Below are positions 37,815 to 46,656 of a stretch of DNA of 64,000 bases, one piece after another. Source of the stretch: SAR324 cluster bacterium (GTDB taxonomy: Bacteria; SAR324; NAC60-12); contig JADFZZ010000008.1 of the NCBI GenBank assembly GCA_015232315.1, positions 94,484 to 158,483 on the forward strand. Reading direction: 5' to 3'. Position 1 is the first letter of the stretch. The number at the start of each line of letters is the position of its first letter. A model generated the notes under the pieces. It saw only the letters and a list, made by a program, of their open reading frames with translations. It had not been told where the DNA came from and made no database searches. The position numbers and the translations under genes are program-made.

Positions 37815-38450
37815 TCATTGAAGCTGACTGTAAAAACCAAACAACGCACTGCAAAACATTTCAAAATTTTCAAGATCATGATTTTCAGTAATTTGCTCCA
37901 GGGTTTGCATGAATTGATTCCAGTCATGAAATTGCTGAAATGCCGTATAAATTTTTATTCGAATCTGATGTTCCATGAACAGGGGCACCAGTTCATTCAC
38001 AATCCATGGCAAACTGTAAGGATCGTCTTTCAGTCGTTTGAGCAGACTTTCAAAAAAGTGCTGGATATATTCCTGCGTTCTGGTCCCATCTTCCGCAAGC
38101 TTACGAGGAATGGAAAATACAGGCGGATGGCTCTTGTTTTCAGAGGACAAGGGCACGGAAGAGGGTTTGACTTTTCGCCGCTGATAAGGCGATGATCGGG
38201 TCGGATAAACCAGTTGATACTGTGGCGAATCCTGAAATTGCTTGAACAGAGCTCTTGCTTTTTCCGGAGCAAGAGTCAGAGGTTCCGGTTCAGGAACAAG
38301 AATCCTTGCAATAAACGGATTTTTTGTGTTTAAATAAACTTCATAGGTATCTTTTCCGAATTGATAAGGCAGTGGCGTAATCCCCTGAGGTTTACGTGGT
38401 TCCTGATTTATGAGGAGTGGTGGCGGTTTGTTTTTTTTTGTTTCACTCAT
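37815..38450 (-). CDS. Hypothetical protein, Pro/Lys-rich N-terminus
   Basis: 211 residues with no family I recognise. Residues 1-110 are rich in Pro, Lys, Ser and Arg and look disordered; residues 115-211 are helical with many aromatic residues (YIQHFFESLLKRL, AFQQFHDWNQFMQTL). No signal peptide or membrane helix. The Shine-Dalgarno sequence is weak. It is divergent from slt and upstream of alr on the same strand. Confidence 0.6.
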   Translation of the reverse strand: MSETKKNKPPPLLINQEPRKPQGITPLPYQFGKDTYEVYLNTKNPFIARILVPEPEPLTLAPEKARALFKQFQDSPQYQLVYPTRSSPYQRRKVKPSSVPLSSENKSHPPVFSIPRKLAEDGTRTQEYIQHFFESLLKRLKDDPYSLPWIVNELVPLFMEHQIRIKIYTAFQQFHDWNQFMQTLEQITENHDLENFEMFCSALFGFYSQLQ

Positions 38451-38523
38451 AATGCTGTTTTCGTTTCAGACAATTTAAATCATTCAAAAAACACAGGTTC
38501 TGACCTGTGGAAACATTTGCCGT

Positions 38524-40704
38524 ATGCTCAAATATTCATTTAGCTTCCCGTTGGCACTGTGGACCAAAATTGCCGGAGTCCTGACAGGATCCGTTTTATT
38601 TACCCTGTTGTGCTTAACTCAGGCCGTTGCTGAAACCATCTGGGACAACAATAGTTTTGTTCTCGATCAGAAATTTTGTCAGGAATTTTCCAGACAGGTA
38701 GAAGATCCCAAAGCGTTTTACACAGTTGACGATCAAAAACGTGTTCTGTTCATTCAAGGACATTGCCACATCCTGTCAGGAGCCTTTGAAGACGGAGAAA
38801 AAGCCTTTGCCGAAGGTCAAAAACTGGATGCTGAAAACAAGGATATCTGGCTCTATCAGCGCCTCAAAAACTATTTGGAAAGTCCTGCCCCTGAAAAAGC
38901 ATTTCCGCTGGTGCGTCAATTGATTTCATTACCAGCCTATCCCGATTATGAATCGCGGTTACAACAGAATATCCGGAAAAATTTTAGAAACAGCGAATCC
39001 CTGGTTTTCCCATTGCTCCATGACATCATCCAAAAAACATCAAAGATATTTCAGGATCCGGTCATTATTGGTATTTATCTACGGGGTGCCAGACAACTGG
39101 AATATACGGTTTCTCCCAGAATGCTTCTGCTGCAATGGCAATATCCTGAAGACAGGGACACGGCGCTTCAAAGTGATCAAGCCATGTCCCAAATGATTCT
39201 GGATCAGCAAATTGTGCTCAATGCAACCAACTACTTCAATCGTTTTAATCATCTGGAAAATATCAACCAACATAAACTGCTCCTCCAGAGCATCCCTGAA
39301 AAACTCAGTGAATTTGAACCCCAGGACCGTGAGAAGCTTGGAAAAATCTATATACGAGCCCTGTATTCAGACCGTCAATACACCGAACTGCTGAAACAAT
39401 TCAATGAGAATAATTTTGCTCAACAGTTTCAGCTTCCACTGGCCACCCAGGAATATTGGGTGGTTAAAATTTATCTGAACAGAAAACAGGTCCTTGAAGC
39501 GGAGCAATATGTTTTGAGCATCCGGGAACATTCTCCCAAATATTATCTGCTGCCGTCCCTTTATGAACGACTGGCGACCTATTTTTTGATTGTCAAAAAC
39601 GATGTCAAGGCCATGGAATGGTATCAGAAACTGCTGACCGATTATCCAGGAAACAGTCTGAATGAAGTCGCATTGTGGGAATTAAGCTGGAACGAAATTC
39701 AAAAAAAACAGCATGCTCAGGCCGTGTCATGGATCAAAAACGCTCTCAAAAGCAAACTTTCCAGTCCGGAAGTGCATGCAAAATTTCTCTATTGGCAGGC
39801 AAAATCCGAACTGGCTGTTGGAAACAAAAAACAGGCAAAGTCTCTTTTTACCCAATTATCCAGGGATTTTCCCAACACCTATTACGGTATCAGACTGCAA
39901 AAAACAAAAGCACTCGCGCAACTGGTTCAGGCGCCCTCTTTTGAAACCCACCAATTGGGTGATTTAAAGTATGACAATCCCATCCCGCTGACACTGGAAC
40001 GCCAACCATTGTTCAGTCGCATTGAATTTTTTCTGGATGTCCGGGAACTGGACCAGGGATGGTCTGAATTATCCAGACTGCTGAAAACTCACCCTAAAAA
40101 TGACGTGATCTGGCATGGTGCTGAAATTCTGAAGCAGGCCGGAAATTTTTATGCGTTGCAAAAAGTTGTCGCCAATTATTATATGTGGGATCTCAAGGGA
40201 TTGGCGATTCGTGACCAGCCGCTCTGGCAATTTGCCTATCCCCGACCTTATTGGACAACCGTCAAACATTTTTCCAATAAAGCAGGCATTGACCCTTACT
40301 GGGCCTTGGCTATTATGCGTGAAGAAAGCCATTTTCTGGAAACCGCGTTGTCATCCACTCAAGCCCGGGGACTCATGCAACTCATGCCCGATACGGCCCG
40401 TCACATTGCCAAAAAAGAAAAATTCCGGCTGAAAGATGAAGAAGATCTGTTCAATCCTGAAATCAATATCCGCCTGGGAACCACCTATCTGGGATGGCTC
40501 AAAAACCAGTTTGGCAACAACATCGTCCACACCGCCGCAGGCTACAATGGTGGTCCCAACAGTGTCAAACGATGGCTCAAAAGCTGGAATAAAACACCGG
40601 AAGACGAATTTGTTGAACAGATTCCGTATGGTGAAACCCAGAATTATGTCAAACGGGTCTTCACCACTTATCATTTATATCAAAAAATTTATCAGAACAA
40701 TTGA
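38524..40704 (+). CDS. slt: Soluble lytic murein transglycosylase (Slt70-like)
   Basis: A 726-residue periplasmic enzyme that cleaves peptidoglycan glycan strands to 1,6-anhydro-MurNAc ends. Order: signal peptide (core AGVLTGSVLFTLLCLTQAVA), a long alpha-superhelix of TPR-like repeats (about 40-560), then the lysozyme-like SLT domain (about 575-720). The catalytic Glu is in IMREESHF; ARGLMQLMPDTA and AAGYNGGPNSVKRW follow as in the family. The next gene starts seven bases after the stop. Confidence 0.93.
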   Translation: MLKYSFSFPLALWTKIAGVLTGSVLFTLLCLTQAVAETIWDNNSFVLDQKFCQEFSRQVEDPKAFYTVDDQKRVLFIQGHCHILSGAFEDGEKAFAEGQKLDAENKDIWLYQRLKNYLESPAPEKAFPLVRQLISLPAYPDYESRLQQNIRKNFRNSESLVFPLLHDIIQKTSKIFQDPVIIGIYLRGARQLEYTVSPRMLLLQWQYPEDRDTALQSDQAMSQMILDQQIVLNATNYFNRFNHLENINQHKLLLQSIPEKLSEFEPQDREKLGKIYIRALYSDRQYTELLKQFNENNFAQQFQLPLATQEYWVVKIYLNRKQVLEAEQYVLSIREHSPKYYLLPSLYERLATYFLIVKNDVKAMEWYQKLLTDYPGNSLNEVALWELSWNEIQKKQHAQAVSWIKNALKSKLSSPEVHAKFLYWQAKSELAVGNKKQAKSLFTQLSRDFPNTYYGIRLQKTKALAQLVQAPSFETHQLGDLKYDNPIPLTLERQPLFSRIEFFLDVRELDQGWSELSRLLKTHPKNDVIWHGAEILKQAGNFYALQKVVANYYMWDLKGLAIRDQPLWQFAYPRPYWTTVKHFSNKAGIDPYWALAIMREESHFLETALSSTQARGLMQLMPDTARHIAKKEKFRLKDEEDLFNPEINIRLGTTYLGWLKNQFGNNIVHTAAGYNGGPNSVKRWLKSWNKTPEDEFVEQIPYGETQNYVKRVFTTYHLYQKIYQNN

Positions 40705-40710
40705 TGCGCA

Positions 40711-41709
40711 ATGATGAAATTCACCCTGAATTTTAGAACTCCACAGCTTGTACCCGCCAATTGTCCGGATGATCATCTGAAGTTGGATCTCCAACAGCAA
40801 CTGAAGCAACAAATGGTTGATGGTCAAGAGGCTCTCGACGCTGGCCTTGTGCTATTGCATGAAAAAAAAGCACCTGCCATCCTGACCGTTAAGGACTCCC
40901 TTCAGGAAATGTGCAAGGCTTTCATGCTGATTTTCAAGGAAGAATCCACGGCGGATTCATGGCTGAAACTTGCTGAAAAAGCAGGCTATTCAAAACAGGA
41001 AATCCGGTGTCTCAAAAACCTTCAGAATTTATCGGATGAAGCACCGCCCGTCTCGTTGGAACCCTGGATCTGGCAATATGTGAGTTTGTTCCAAAAATGG
41101 AAACGACAACTGAAACACCTGATCCGTAAAACGTTGGCAACCGATACCCAAATCCGGGAACGCCGTCAACAATTCTTAAAGAACGTCACTTTATTCAGAA
41201 ACATTCTGATGGTCCTCCTTGTCATGGGCATTGAACTCACCTGGTCTTATCACCACAAGGCCCCGTCCAGAGTCTATGCAGAACAGGCACAATTTTATTG
41301 GCAATCCCCCGAACTGCCCTGGGCAGAAGCGAATTCCTTTCCATTTTCGTTCACTGTCAATGGAGAATTTCAGAAAATAAGGCAGGTGCTGAAAAATGAG
41401 GTTGCGGTAACACATTTCCGCTTTGATCCTGTGCCCGGGAAGGTCACTTTGATAGAACTCAAATCACTCGATCTGTTGGCCTCCTCAGATAATTCCATGA
41501 TAAAATATGTGTTTGATCAAAACACAGAGTCCTGGCAGTGTGTTCATTGCACCATTGAAAAAACCGCTGACTCCTGGCTGATCTATGTGAACGAGGCCGA
41601 CCCGTTTCTCACCAGCCCTGAATTTCCTTTACAGAAAATTCAGGTCATCGATATTCAGTTTCGGGTGCTTGACCGAATTTCCGCTAAAATATGGCTGGGA
41701 CTCGAGTGA
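40711..41709 (+). CDS. Single-pass membrane protein of unknown function
   Basis: 332 residues with one clear transmembrane helix (LFRNILMVLLVMGIELTW, about residues 162-180). The N-terminal 160 residues are helical and probably cytoplasmic; the C-terminal 150 residues are beta-rich and probably periplasmic (FSFTVNGEF, VTLIELKSLDLL). No recognised family. It is seven bases after slt and likely shares its transcript, so a role in the envelope is plausible. An ATG one codon further (40714) is an alternative start. Confidence 0.65.
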   Translation: MMKFTLNFRTPQLVPANCPDDHLKLDLQQQLKQQMVDGQEALDAGLVLLHEKKAPAILTVKDSLQEMCKAFMLIFKEESTADSWLKLAEKAGYSKQEIRCLKNLQNLSDEAPPVSLEPWIWQYVSLFQKWKRQLKHLIRKTLATDTQIRERRQQFLKNVTLFRNILMVLLVMGIELTWSYHHKAPSRVYAEQAQFYWQSPELPWAEANSFPFSFTVNGEFQKIRQVLKNEVAVTHFRFDPVPGKVTLIELKSLDLLASSDNSMIKYVFDQNTESWQCVHCTIEKTADSWLIYVNEADPFLTSPEFPLQKIQVIDIQFRVLDRISAKIWLGLE

Positions 41710-41768
41710 CCCGCAGTTTTTCGGCATGGTTCATATATGGTAAATACCCTATCGAAGAGAGTTGCATC

Positions 41769-41822
41769 GGGTTACGTCCTGATGAAATTCCACGGTTTGT
41801 CACCTTCCCCGGGACGTAACCC
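41769..41822. repeat. 11-bp inverted repeat in the gap before the second barrel gene
   Basis: GGGTTACGTCC (41769-41779) and GGACGTAACCC (41812-41822) are perfect inverted copies 32 bases apart; CACGG/CCGTGG remnants lie inside and outside. It occupies the middle of the ~300-base gap between the membrane-protein gene and the porin. It looks like a small dispersed palindromic element. No other feature is seen in this gap. Confidence 0.6.
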
Positions 41823-42007
41823 GTGGCGACAGTTCCCTGTATTGTCCTGCCCGGTTTGCGCTACTCATTGGCGAAACGTTGACTATAGCCGAGGTCGGAT
41901 ATAGGTGCCATTCCTGATAAATTGTTATCTTGCTTGAGTTTCTTTATCCAGCTTTGTACAGTCCCCAAAAACATCCAATATCAATTGTTCCTGATTGGAG
42001 TACATTA

Positions 42008-43183
42008 ATGCGCATAGTCAGTCTTTCCTTATTATTTATTCTTTGCATGGGACCATCCCTTTGGGCACAGCGCTCTGGAATGTTTCAGGGATACCATGAT
42101 TTCGGTCTGGATTTCAGACTGGATCTGATCCGTCAGACAACAGACGGAGTGGAAGTCGTTCAGGAGGATCAGCAGATCGTTCAAGACACCGAACAGATCC
42201 TTCAGGAAACTCTGCAACTGGACACCAGCGTCAAATTCCAAATCGCGTTTGCCCGTCTGAACTTTCGGGGACAAATCAATGATGTGACCAAATACCGGAT
42301 TCAACTGGCGTTCAATCAGTCCAATGATAGCGGTAGCAACATAGACAACACCAGCGACCTTGTTCAGTACTGGTATATCGATCGAAAAGCCTGGAACTTT
42401 TTTCTGGTGCGAGTTGGAAAGATCAAGGTTCTCGCCGGTGCGATTGAACAGCAGATGTACAACGAAATTGATCTGTATCATGCCTCTCGTACCCGTGAAA
42501 AACTGGATCATTATGCGGTTGGTGGCGATCTGACCTTCAGATTGTTTCAGCAAACCCTCAAAATTCAACTGGTCAACACTCCTCTGCGTCAACCCAATCA
42601 GGCCATCACCAGCGGCAACGTAGGATGGTTCGGAAGTTTTGGCGATGGGCTGGTTGAAACGGTTGTCACAGGAGGCGTGTTTCCCAGTGCGCAGACCCTG
42701 GTCGAAACGGGAGGGAGTGGGCCTGTGGTTCAGGAAGAAAGCGACGCTTTCAATCAATATCACAGCAGTGCCGGGGTGCGACTCAATTTTGATGTCTTTG
42801 AAGACCACCATCTCAAAATTGAAGCCGAGCAACTCCAATGGCTACAGGAAGCCTATTCCGTAACCTCACGCAATACTGTAGCCGGAACGACCATCAGCCA
42901 GACCAATTATGAAGAAACGAGCTGGAGTGGATTGATTCTGGGGATTCGGTATGAACTGCCCAAATACCACATGTTGCTGCGCTATTCTTCTGATCAGAAT
43001 CTGGAAAACAAGCAGGAACTTCAGAAGGTGGTTCAATATACGGCCGGACTGGAATATTATCCGGACGCAAAAAAAGACACTTACCGGATTCACGCGATTT
43101 ATACGGGGGAACGGGAAGACAATCAGGGTGGTAACAGAATCAACACCACCCTGTTCAATGTTGGCGCAACCGCCAGATTTTAA
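42008..43183 (+). CDS. Outer-membrane porin-like beta-barrel protein
   Basis: 391 residues with a signal peptide (MRIVSLSLLFILCMGPSLWA, cut near AQRS) and beta-strand-rich sequence to a C-terminal TARF ending in Phe. Features such as YRIQLAFNQSND and FFLVRVGKIKVLAGAIEQ resemble phosphate-selective or general anion porins (OprP/OprO-like), but the match is by pattern only. The frame opens at 41930; the ATG at 42008 is preferred because GGAG lies upstream and the signal peptide begins there. It overlaps the stop of the convergent metallo-hydrolase gene by four bases. Confidence 0.72.
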   Translation: MRIVSLSLLFILCMGPSLWAQRSGMFQGYHDFGLDFRLDLIRQTTDGVEVVQEDQQIVQDTEQILQETLQLDTSVKFQIAFARLNFRGQINDVTKYRIQLAFNQSNDSGSNIDNTSDLVQYWYIDRKAWNFFLVRVGKIKVLAGAIEQQMYNEIDLYHASRTREKLDHYAVGGDLTFRLFQQTLKIQLVNTPLRQPNQAITSGNVGWFGSFGDGLVETVVTGGVFPSAQTLVETGGSGPVVQEESDAFNQYHSSAGVRLNFDVFEDHHLKIEAEQLQWLQEAYSVTSRNTVAGTTISQTNYEETSWSGLILGIRYELPKYHMLLRYSSDQNLENKQELQKVVQYTAGLEYYPDAKKDTYRIHAIYTGEREDNQGGNRINTTLFNVGATARF

Positions 43184-44250
43184 GGTCTGAAAACTTTTCC
43201 AAACTGGAGATCCCCGAAATTCCAGGTGGGATGGATCCCCGGAAATGCCCAGTATGCGGTCGCTTCAGAGGAGCATACCATATTGTAAAAATCAGGATTC
43301 CGCACAGATCTTCCTGCGATTTCACGCTCCTGAATCATCGAAATATATTGATCCAGCCCTCGTTCAAGGGTGTTGCCATTGAGAATCACTTCCACCCCGG
43401 TGGCTTCGGAATATCGCCGCAAGCCGGGAATTTTTGAAGCCAATGGCGCATAAGCGTCGGGTCCGACTCCGTTTTCACTGGTGACCATCAAACCTTCAGG
43501 AGTGTGAGCCACAATCGAATGGTTCCCTTCCGTATGCCCGGGCGTGTAAATCAGCGCCACGCCTTCACCCAACATCACATCGCCATCCAGCAAAATGATT
43601 CGCTCCGGATCAACCCCGTCAATCCCCTGAGGACAATACCAATCCGCCTGAGGTGGCAACAAGGCTTTGGTGGATTCCCACTCCTGGCGCATGACCAGCA
43701 GTTTCGCGTTGGGAAAATGCCCGGGATTTCCATGGGAGCCCAGCCATTTCCTGATATCCTGTGTGTGCAGATGGTCATAAGTGATGTAGTCCACCTGTTC
43801 CGGCGTGATTCCCACCTGAGCCAGACAATGTTCCACGGTTGAAATGGTGGGTGCGAGGAATTGTTGTCCCAGCGACTTGAGCGGTCCCATGGAATCCTGC
43901 AATCGTTTGAAAAAAGGGGTTTCCGCGTTTCCTTCCAGATCTGAAGGCGAGGCCAGCAAGGTTTTGATGCCCTCCGAGGTTTGGAACTGAAGGATAAACA
44001 AGCGGTTGAGAATATGAATAAATGGGGTCGGAACCAGACAGGCGCCACTGAAACCATAGCGGGAAGGATAAGGAACCCGAATCAGGCTACAAGACTTGTA
44101 ATACACCACCGGATCTTCTGCCAGCATTTCTTTTCGAAACCCCTGACACGCCTCTTTCACACTCTTGAGACGAGCCTGGGGAGACGCGGATTCCCTTACG
44201 TTTTTAAAGTGTGGAATGGGACGGATGATAGTTGCGTTTTTTTGACTCAT
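43180..44250 (-). CDS. Metallo-beta-lactamase-fold hydrolase
   Basis: A 356-residue MBL-fold protein. Metal-site segments: TYDHLHTQDIRKW, standing where most members have HxHxDH, so the first His is Asp-like shifted; TPGHTEGNHSIVAH supplies the third-site His; VILNGNTLERG is near the end. The altered first motif suggests a different metal set or a lactonase-like subfamily. Last gene of the minus-strand run alpha/beta hydrolase - reductase - MBL; it starts 39 bases after the reductase stop and has GAGGA before its ATG. Substrate unknown. Confidence 0.75.
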   Translation of the reverse strand: MSQKNATIIRPIPHFKNVRESASPQARLKSVKEACQGFRKEMLAEDPVVYYKSCSLIRVPYPSRYGFSGACLVPTPFIHILNRLFILQFQTSEGIKTLLASPSDLEGNAETPFFKRLQDSMGPLKSLGQQFLAPTISTVEHCLAQVGITPEQVDYITYDHLHTQDIRKWLGSHGNPGHFPNAKLLVMRQEWESTKALLPPQADWYCPQGIDGVDPERIILLDGDVMLGEGVALIYTPGHTEGNHSIVAHTPEGLMVTSENGVGPDAYAPLASKIPGLRRYSEATGVEVILNGNTLERGLDQYISMIQEREIAGRSVRNPDFYNMVCSSEATAYWAFPGIHPTWNFGDLQFGKVFRP

Positions 44251-44289
44251 AATTCCTCAGATAAAATGGATCAATCATTGTTGAAGATG

Positions 44290-45480
44290 TCATCCTTCAA
44301 TTTCAAGTTCACTGCCAGCATAGGTGATACATCCCAGAACATATCCTTTTTCACGCTCGGCTTTTGAGAGACAGTTGGGTTCAGGCATCATCGCATTGCC
44401 TTTGACAACCTTGACCTTGCAGGCACCGCAGCCACCCATCGTGCAACTGTAATGGAGCGGCGCACCAGCACGCAGACCAGCTTTCAGCAGGGTTTCGCCC
44501 ACTTCCGGTAAAACATCAATCCCTGAATTTTTAAATTGAATGGAATGACTCTCTTGAGGCACCGCAAACGCTTTGTTTGACGGCGATGAAAATCGTTCAA
44601 GCTTTATGTCCTTTTCAGAGACTCCGGCTGTTTTGAGAGCCGTTTCCGCACCATCCATCATCGGACCGGGACCACAAATGAAATACTGGTGTTGAGTCGG
44701 ATTCCTGACCAGTTCCAGAATTTTATTCCCTGTGAGCAAACCTGTTGACCCTTCAAAAGTTTTTGACGGTTTTTCCACCACATGCACCACACTGAATCGG
44801 GGCGCATATTGTTTGGCCAGTTGATCCAGACGTTTGCGAAAAATAATTTCCTTCAGAGATCGGTTCCCATACAGCAACATGATACGTGCGGACTCTGATT
44901 GTCTCAAAAGTGTTTCTGCCAGGCTCACCATCGGTGTGATGCCGGACCCGCCACCGATAAACACAAAAGAATTCCCTGTTTTTTCCAGTGAATCGAGTGT
45001 GAAAGAACCACTGGGTCCCATCACTTGAAGGACATCCCCCACCTTAACATTTTCATTCAGATAATTGGAAACCTTTCCACCTTCAACCCGTTTCACCGTC
45101 ACGGCCACATGGTCATGATCCAGTGGGCAACTGGAAAAGGAATAAGCCCGACGGTATTCCTCGCCCTCAATATTCAGAATAAGGGTTAAAAACTGGCCGG
45201 GTTTATAGTCCGGAATTTTTCCATTCCGTGGTTTCATGATTATCGAAACAGCATTGTGAGTTTCCTGGCGGATTTCCAGAATTTCCATTGAATAAAGTTG
45301 CGGCAAAGCGGAAACTGCCACAGCACTGTTCTGATAACGTGACGCGCTTTGTTGAATACTGACCGCGGAGGCCACAGTCCTCGAATTTCTTCCGTGCGAT
45401 GCGGCAGGGTTTTGGGTTGGGCTTTTCTCTCGTGTTAACTGATTAAACGCGAATCTTGCCATTGAACCGACGATTCCCAT
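44290..45480 (-). CDS. FAD/NAD(P)H reductase with C-terminal 2Fe-2S ferredoxin domain
   Basis: A 396-residue electron-transfer protein with the domain order FAD - NAD(P) - 2Fe-2S, as in PaaE and KshB, which feed electrons to oxygenases. FAD site: RAYSFSS near residue 112; NAD(P) site: GGGSGITPM near 180 and CGPGPMM near 272; plant-type 2Fe-2S cluster: CTMGGCGACKVKVVKG near 345 plus a distal Cys in LGCITYAG. The first 60 residues are an Ala/Ser/Gln-rich extension of unknown use. AAGGAG precedes the ATG. It lies 66 bases downstream of the alpha/beta hydrolase; a diiron protein stands divergently upstream and could be its partner. Confidence 0.88.
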   Translation of the reverse strand: MGIVGSMARFAFNQLTREKSPTQNPAASHGRNSRTVASAVSIQQSASRYQNSAVAVSALPQLYSMEILEIRQETHNAVSIIMKPRNGKIPDYKPGQFLTLILNIEGEEYRRAYSFSSCPLDHDHVAVTVKRVEGGKVSNYLNENVKVGDVLQVMGPSGSFTLDSLEKTGNSFVFIGGGSGITPMVSLAETLLRQSESARIMLLYGNRSLKEIIFRKRLDQLAKQYAPRFSVVHVVEKPSKTFEGSTGLLTGNKILELVRNPTQHQYFICGPGPMMDGAETALKTAGVSEKDIKLERFSSPSNKAFAVPQESHSIQFKNSGIDVLPEVGETLLKAGLRAGAPLHYSCTMGGCGACKVKVVKGNAMMPEPNCLSKAEREKGYVLGCITYAGSELEIEG

Positions 45481-45546
45481 AGTGATCTCCTTATGAATCA
45501 GGTCTTTGCCTGAGTGGTGGATAATCCGGCTGAATGATGCCGTGTT

Positions 45547-46416
45547 TTACGAATGATTGTTGATGAACTGAAACAACAGTTGATTGACCTGAGCGGGTTG
45601 TTCCAGATGTAAAAAATGTCCGGCGTTCGGAACACGCGTTATCTGGAGACCTTGAGAAAAATCGTCAGAACGCATCATGTCATATAAACGTGAATCCATG
45701 CATCCATCACGTTCGCCTGTCAGTGCCAGTGTCGGAACATGAAGGGGAGCACCCAGCAGTTTCCAGGAACGCCGACTTTCTGACGAAAAGACCTCAAACA
45801 AGGCCCGGTAATAGCCCAATGCCGCGGCCTTGACACCGGGTTTTGAAAACGTATTTTTGATGGAGTGCATCATGCTCTCAGGGCATTTCCAGTCTGGTGA
45901 CCAATCACGCCAAAGCTTCTCAATCAATGCCCAGTCATTGGCTTCAACCTTCATGTCCGCAATGACGCGCATCTGAAAAAACAGCATATACCAGGATTTT
46001 CGCAACTGAACGGGCAACAGACTCAAGGATTTGTAAAATCGACGCGGATGTGGAATCGCCAGTGTGGACAAAGACATAAATTTTTCCGGCGCCATGGCGC
46101 AAACCACATAGCTGATCACCGCCCCCCAGTCGTGTCCCACCAAATGAACTTTGTCTTCCCCCAATTCATCAATCCACTGGAGAACATCCCCGGCCACACT
46201 GCGTAGGTAGTAGGGTGCTTTGGTCTGGGATGAAGGCTCATACCCACGAAGCATGGGTGCGACAGCACGATATCCTCGGCCTGAAAAGAATTCGATCTGC
46301 TTCGAAAATGTCTGCTTTGTGTCAGGAAATCCATGCAGAAACAAAATGGTTTGTCCTGTGCCTTCCACGAGTGCTGAAAATTTCAAATCACCCGCTGATA
46401 ACGTGATCTCGTTCAT
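45547..46416 (-). CDS. Alpha/beta hydrolase, epoxide-hydrolase/dehalogenase-like
   Basis: 289 residues. Oxyanion motif LFLHGFPDTKQTF, nucleophile elbow GHDWGA with Asp as nucleophile, acid region LTGERDG and His in NAGHFLHLEQP. An Asp nucleophile is typical of soluble epoxide hydrolases and haloalkane dehalogenases and argues against an esterase. The ATG at 46416 is chosen over the upstream 46443 because AAAGGAGGG stands directly before it. First gene of the three-gene minus-strand operon, with a consensus-like promoter at 46467-46496. Confidence 0.82.
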   Translation of the reverse strand: MNEITLSAGDLKFSALVEGTGQTILFLHGFPDTKQTFSKQIEFFSGRGYRAVAPMLRGYEPSSQTKAPYYLRSVAGDVLQWIDELGEDKVHLVGHDWGAVISYVVCAMAPEKFMSLSTLAIPHPRRFYKSLSLLPVQLRKSWYMLFFQMRVIADMKVEANDWALIEKLWRDWSPDWKCPESMMHSIKNTFSKPGVKAAALGYYRALFEVFSSESRRSWKLLGAPLHVPTLALTGERDGCMDSRLYDMMRSDDFSQGLQITRVPNAGHFLHLEQPAQVNQLLFQFINNHS

Positions 46417-46466
46417 GAACCCTCCTTTGCCTGATTGAATCAATCGCTCAACTTCATCCGGGCCAG

Positions 46467-46496
46467 ATTATAGGAAAATATTTTCAATTCTGTCAA
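46467..46496 (-). promoter_or_regulatory. Sigma-70-type promoter of the hydrolase-reductase-MBL operon
   Basis: On the minus strand TTGACA (46491-46496) and TATAAT (46467-46472) both match consensus exactly, with an 18-base spacer. The predicted start of transcription is near 46460, about 45 bases upstream of the hydrolase ATG. Confidence 0.75.
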
Positions 46497-46506
46497 ATAA
46501 AAAATA

Positions 46507-46518
46507 GAGTAATTACTC
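46507..46518. promoter_or_regulatory. Candidate operator: perfect 12-bp palindrome between divergent promoters
   Basis: GAGTAATTACTC equals its own reverse complement. It lies 10 bases from the minus-strand -35 box and 9 bases from the plus-strand -35 box, so one bound dimer could control both promoters. No regulator gene is next to it. Confidence 0.6.
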
Positions 46519-46527
46519 AAAAACATC

Positions 46528-46556
46528 TTTACATGGCATTTTTTCTATCGTATAAG
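46528..46556 (+). promoter_or_regulatory. Sigma-70-type promoter of the diiron-protein gene
   Basis: TTTACA (46528-46533) and TATAAG (46551-46556) with a 17-base spacer; each hexamer differs from consensus by one base. Predicted start of transcription is near 46563. Confidence 0.65.
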
Positions 46557-46656
46557 CGAATCATCGAAAGGGGGACAGAGAGTGTCTCTGAAAGATAAAC
46601 CCCATGTCCTGAATTATGTAGGACTCCTGTATGCACATTCAAAAAAAGGAGAAGAT

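Noticed and set aside
46582..46656. GTG start 25 codons upstream for the diiron protein
   Set aside because: Possible, since GGGGGA precedes it, but the ATG at 46657 has the better AAGGAG site and spacing. Kept as an alternative only.
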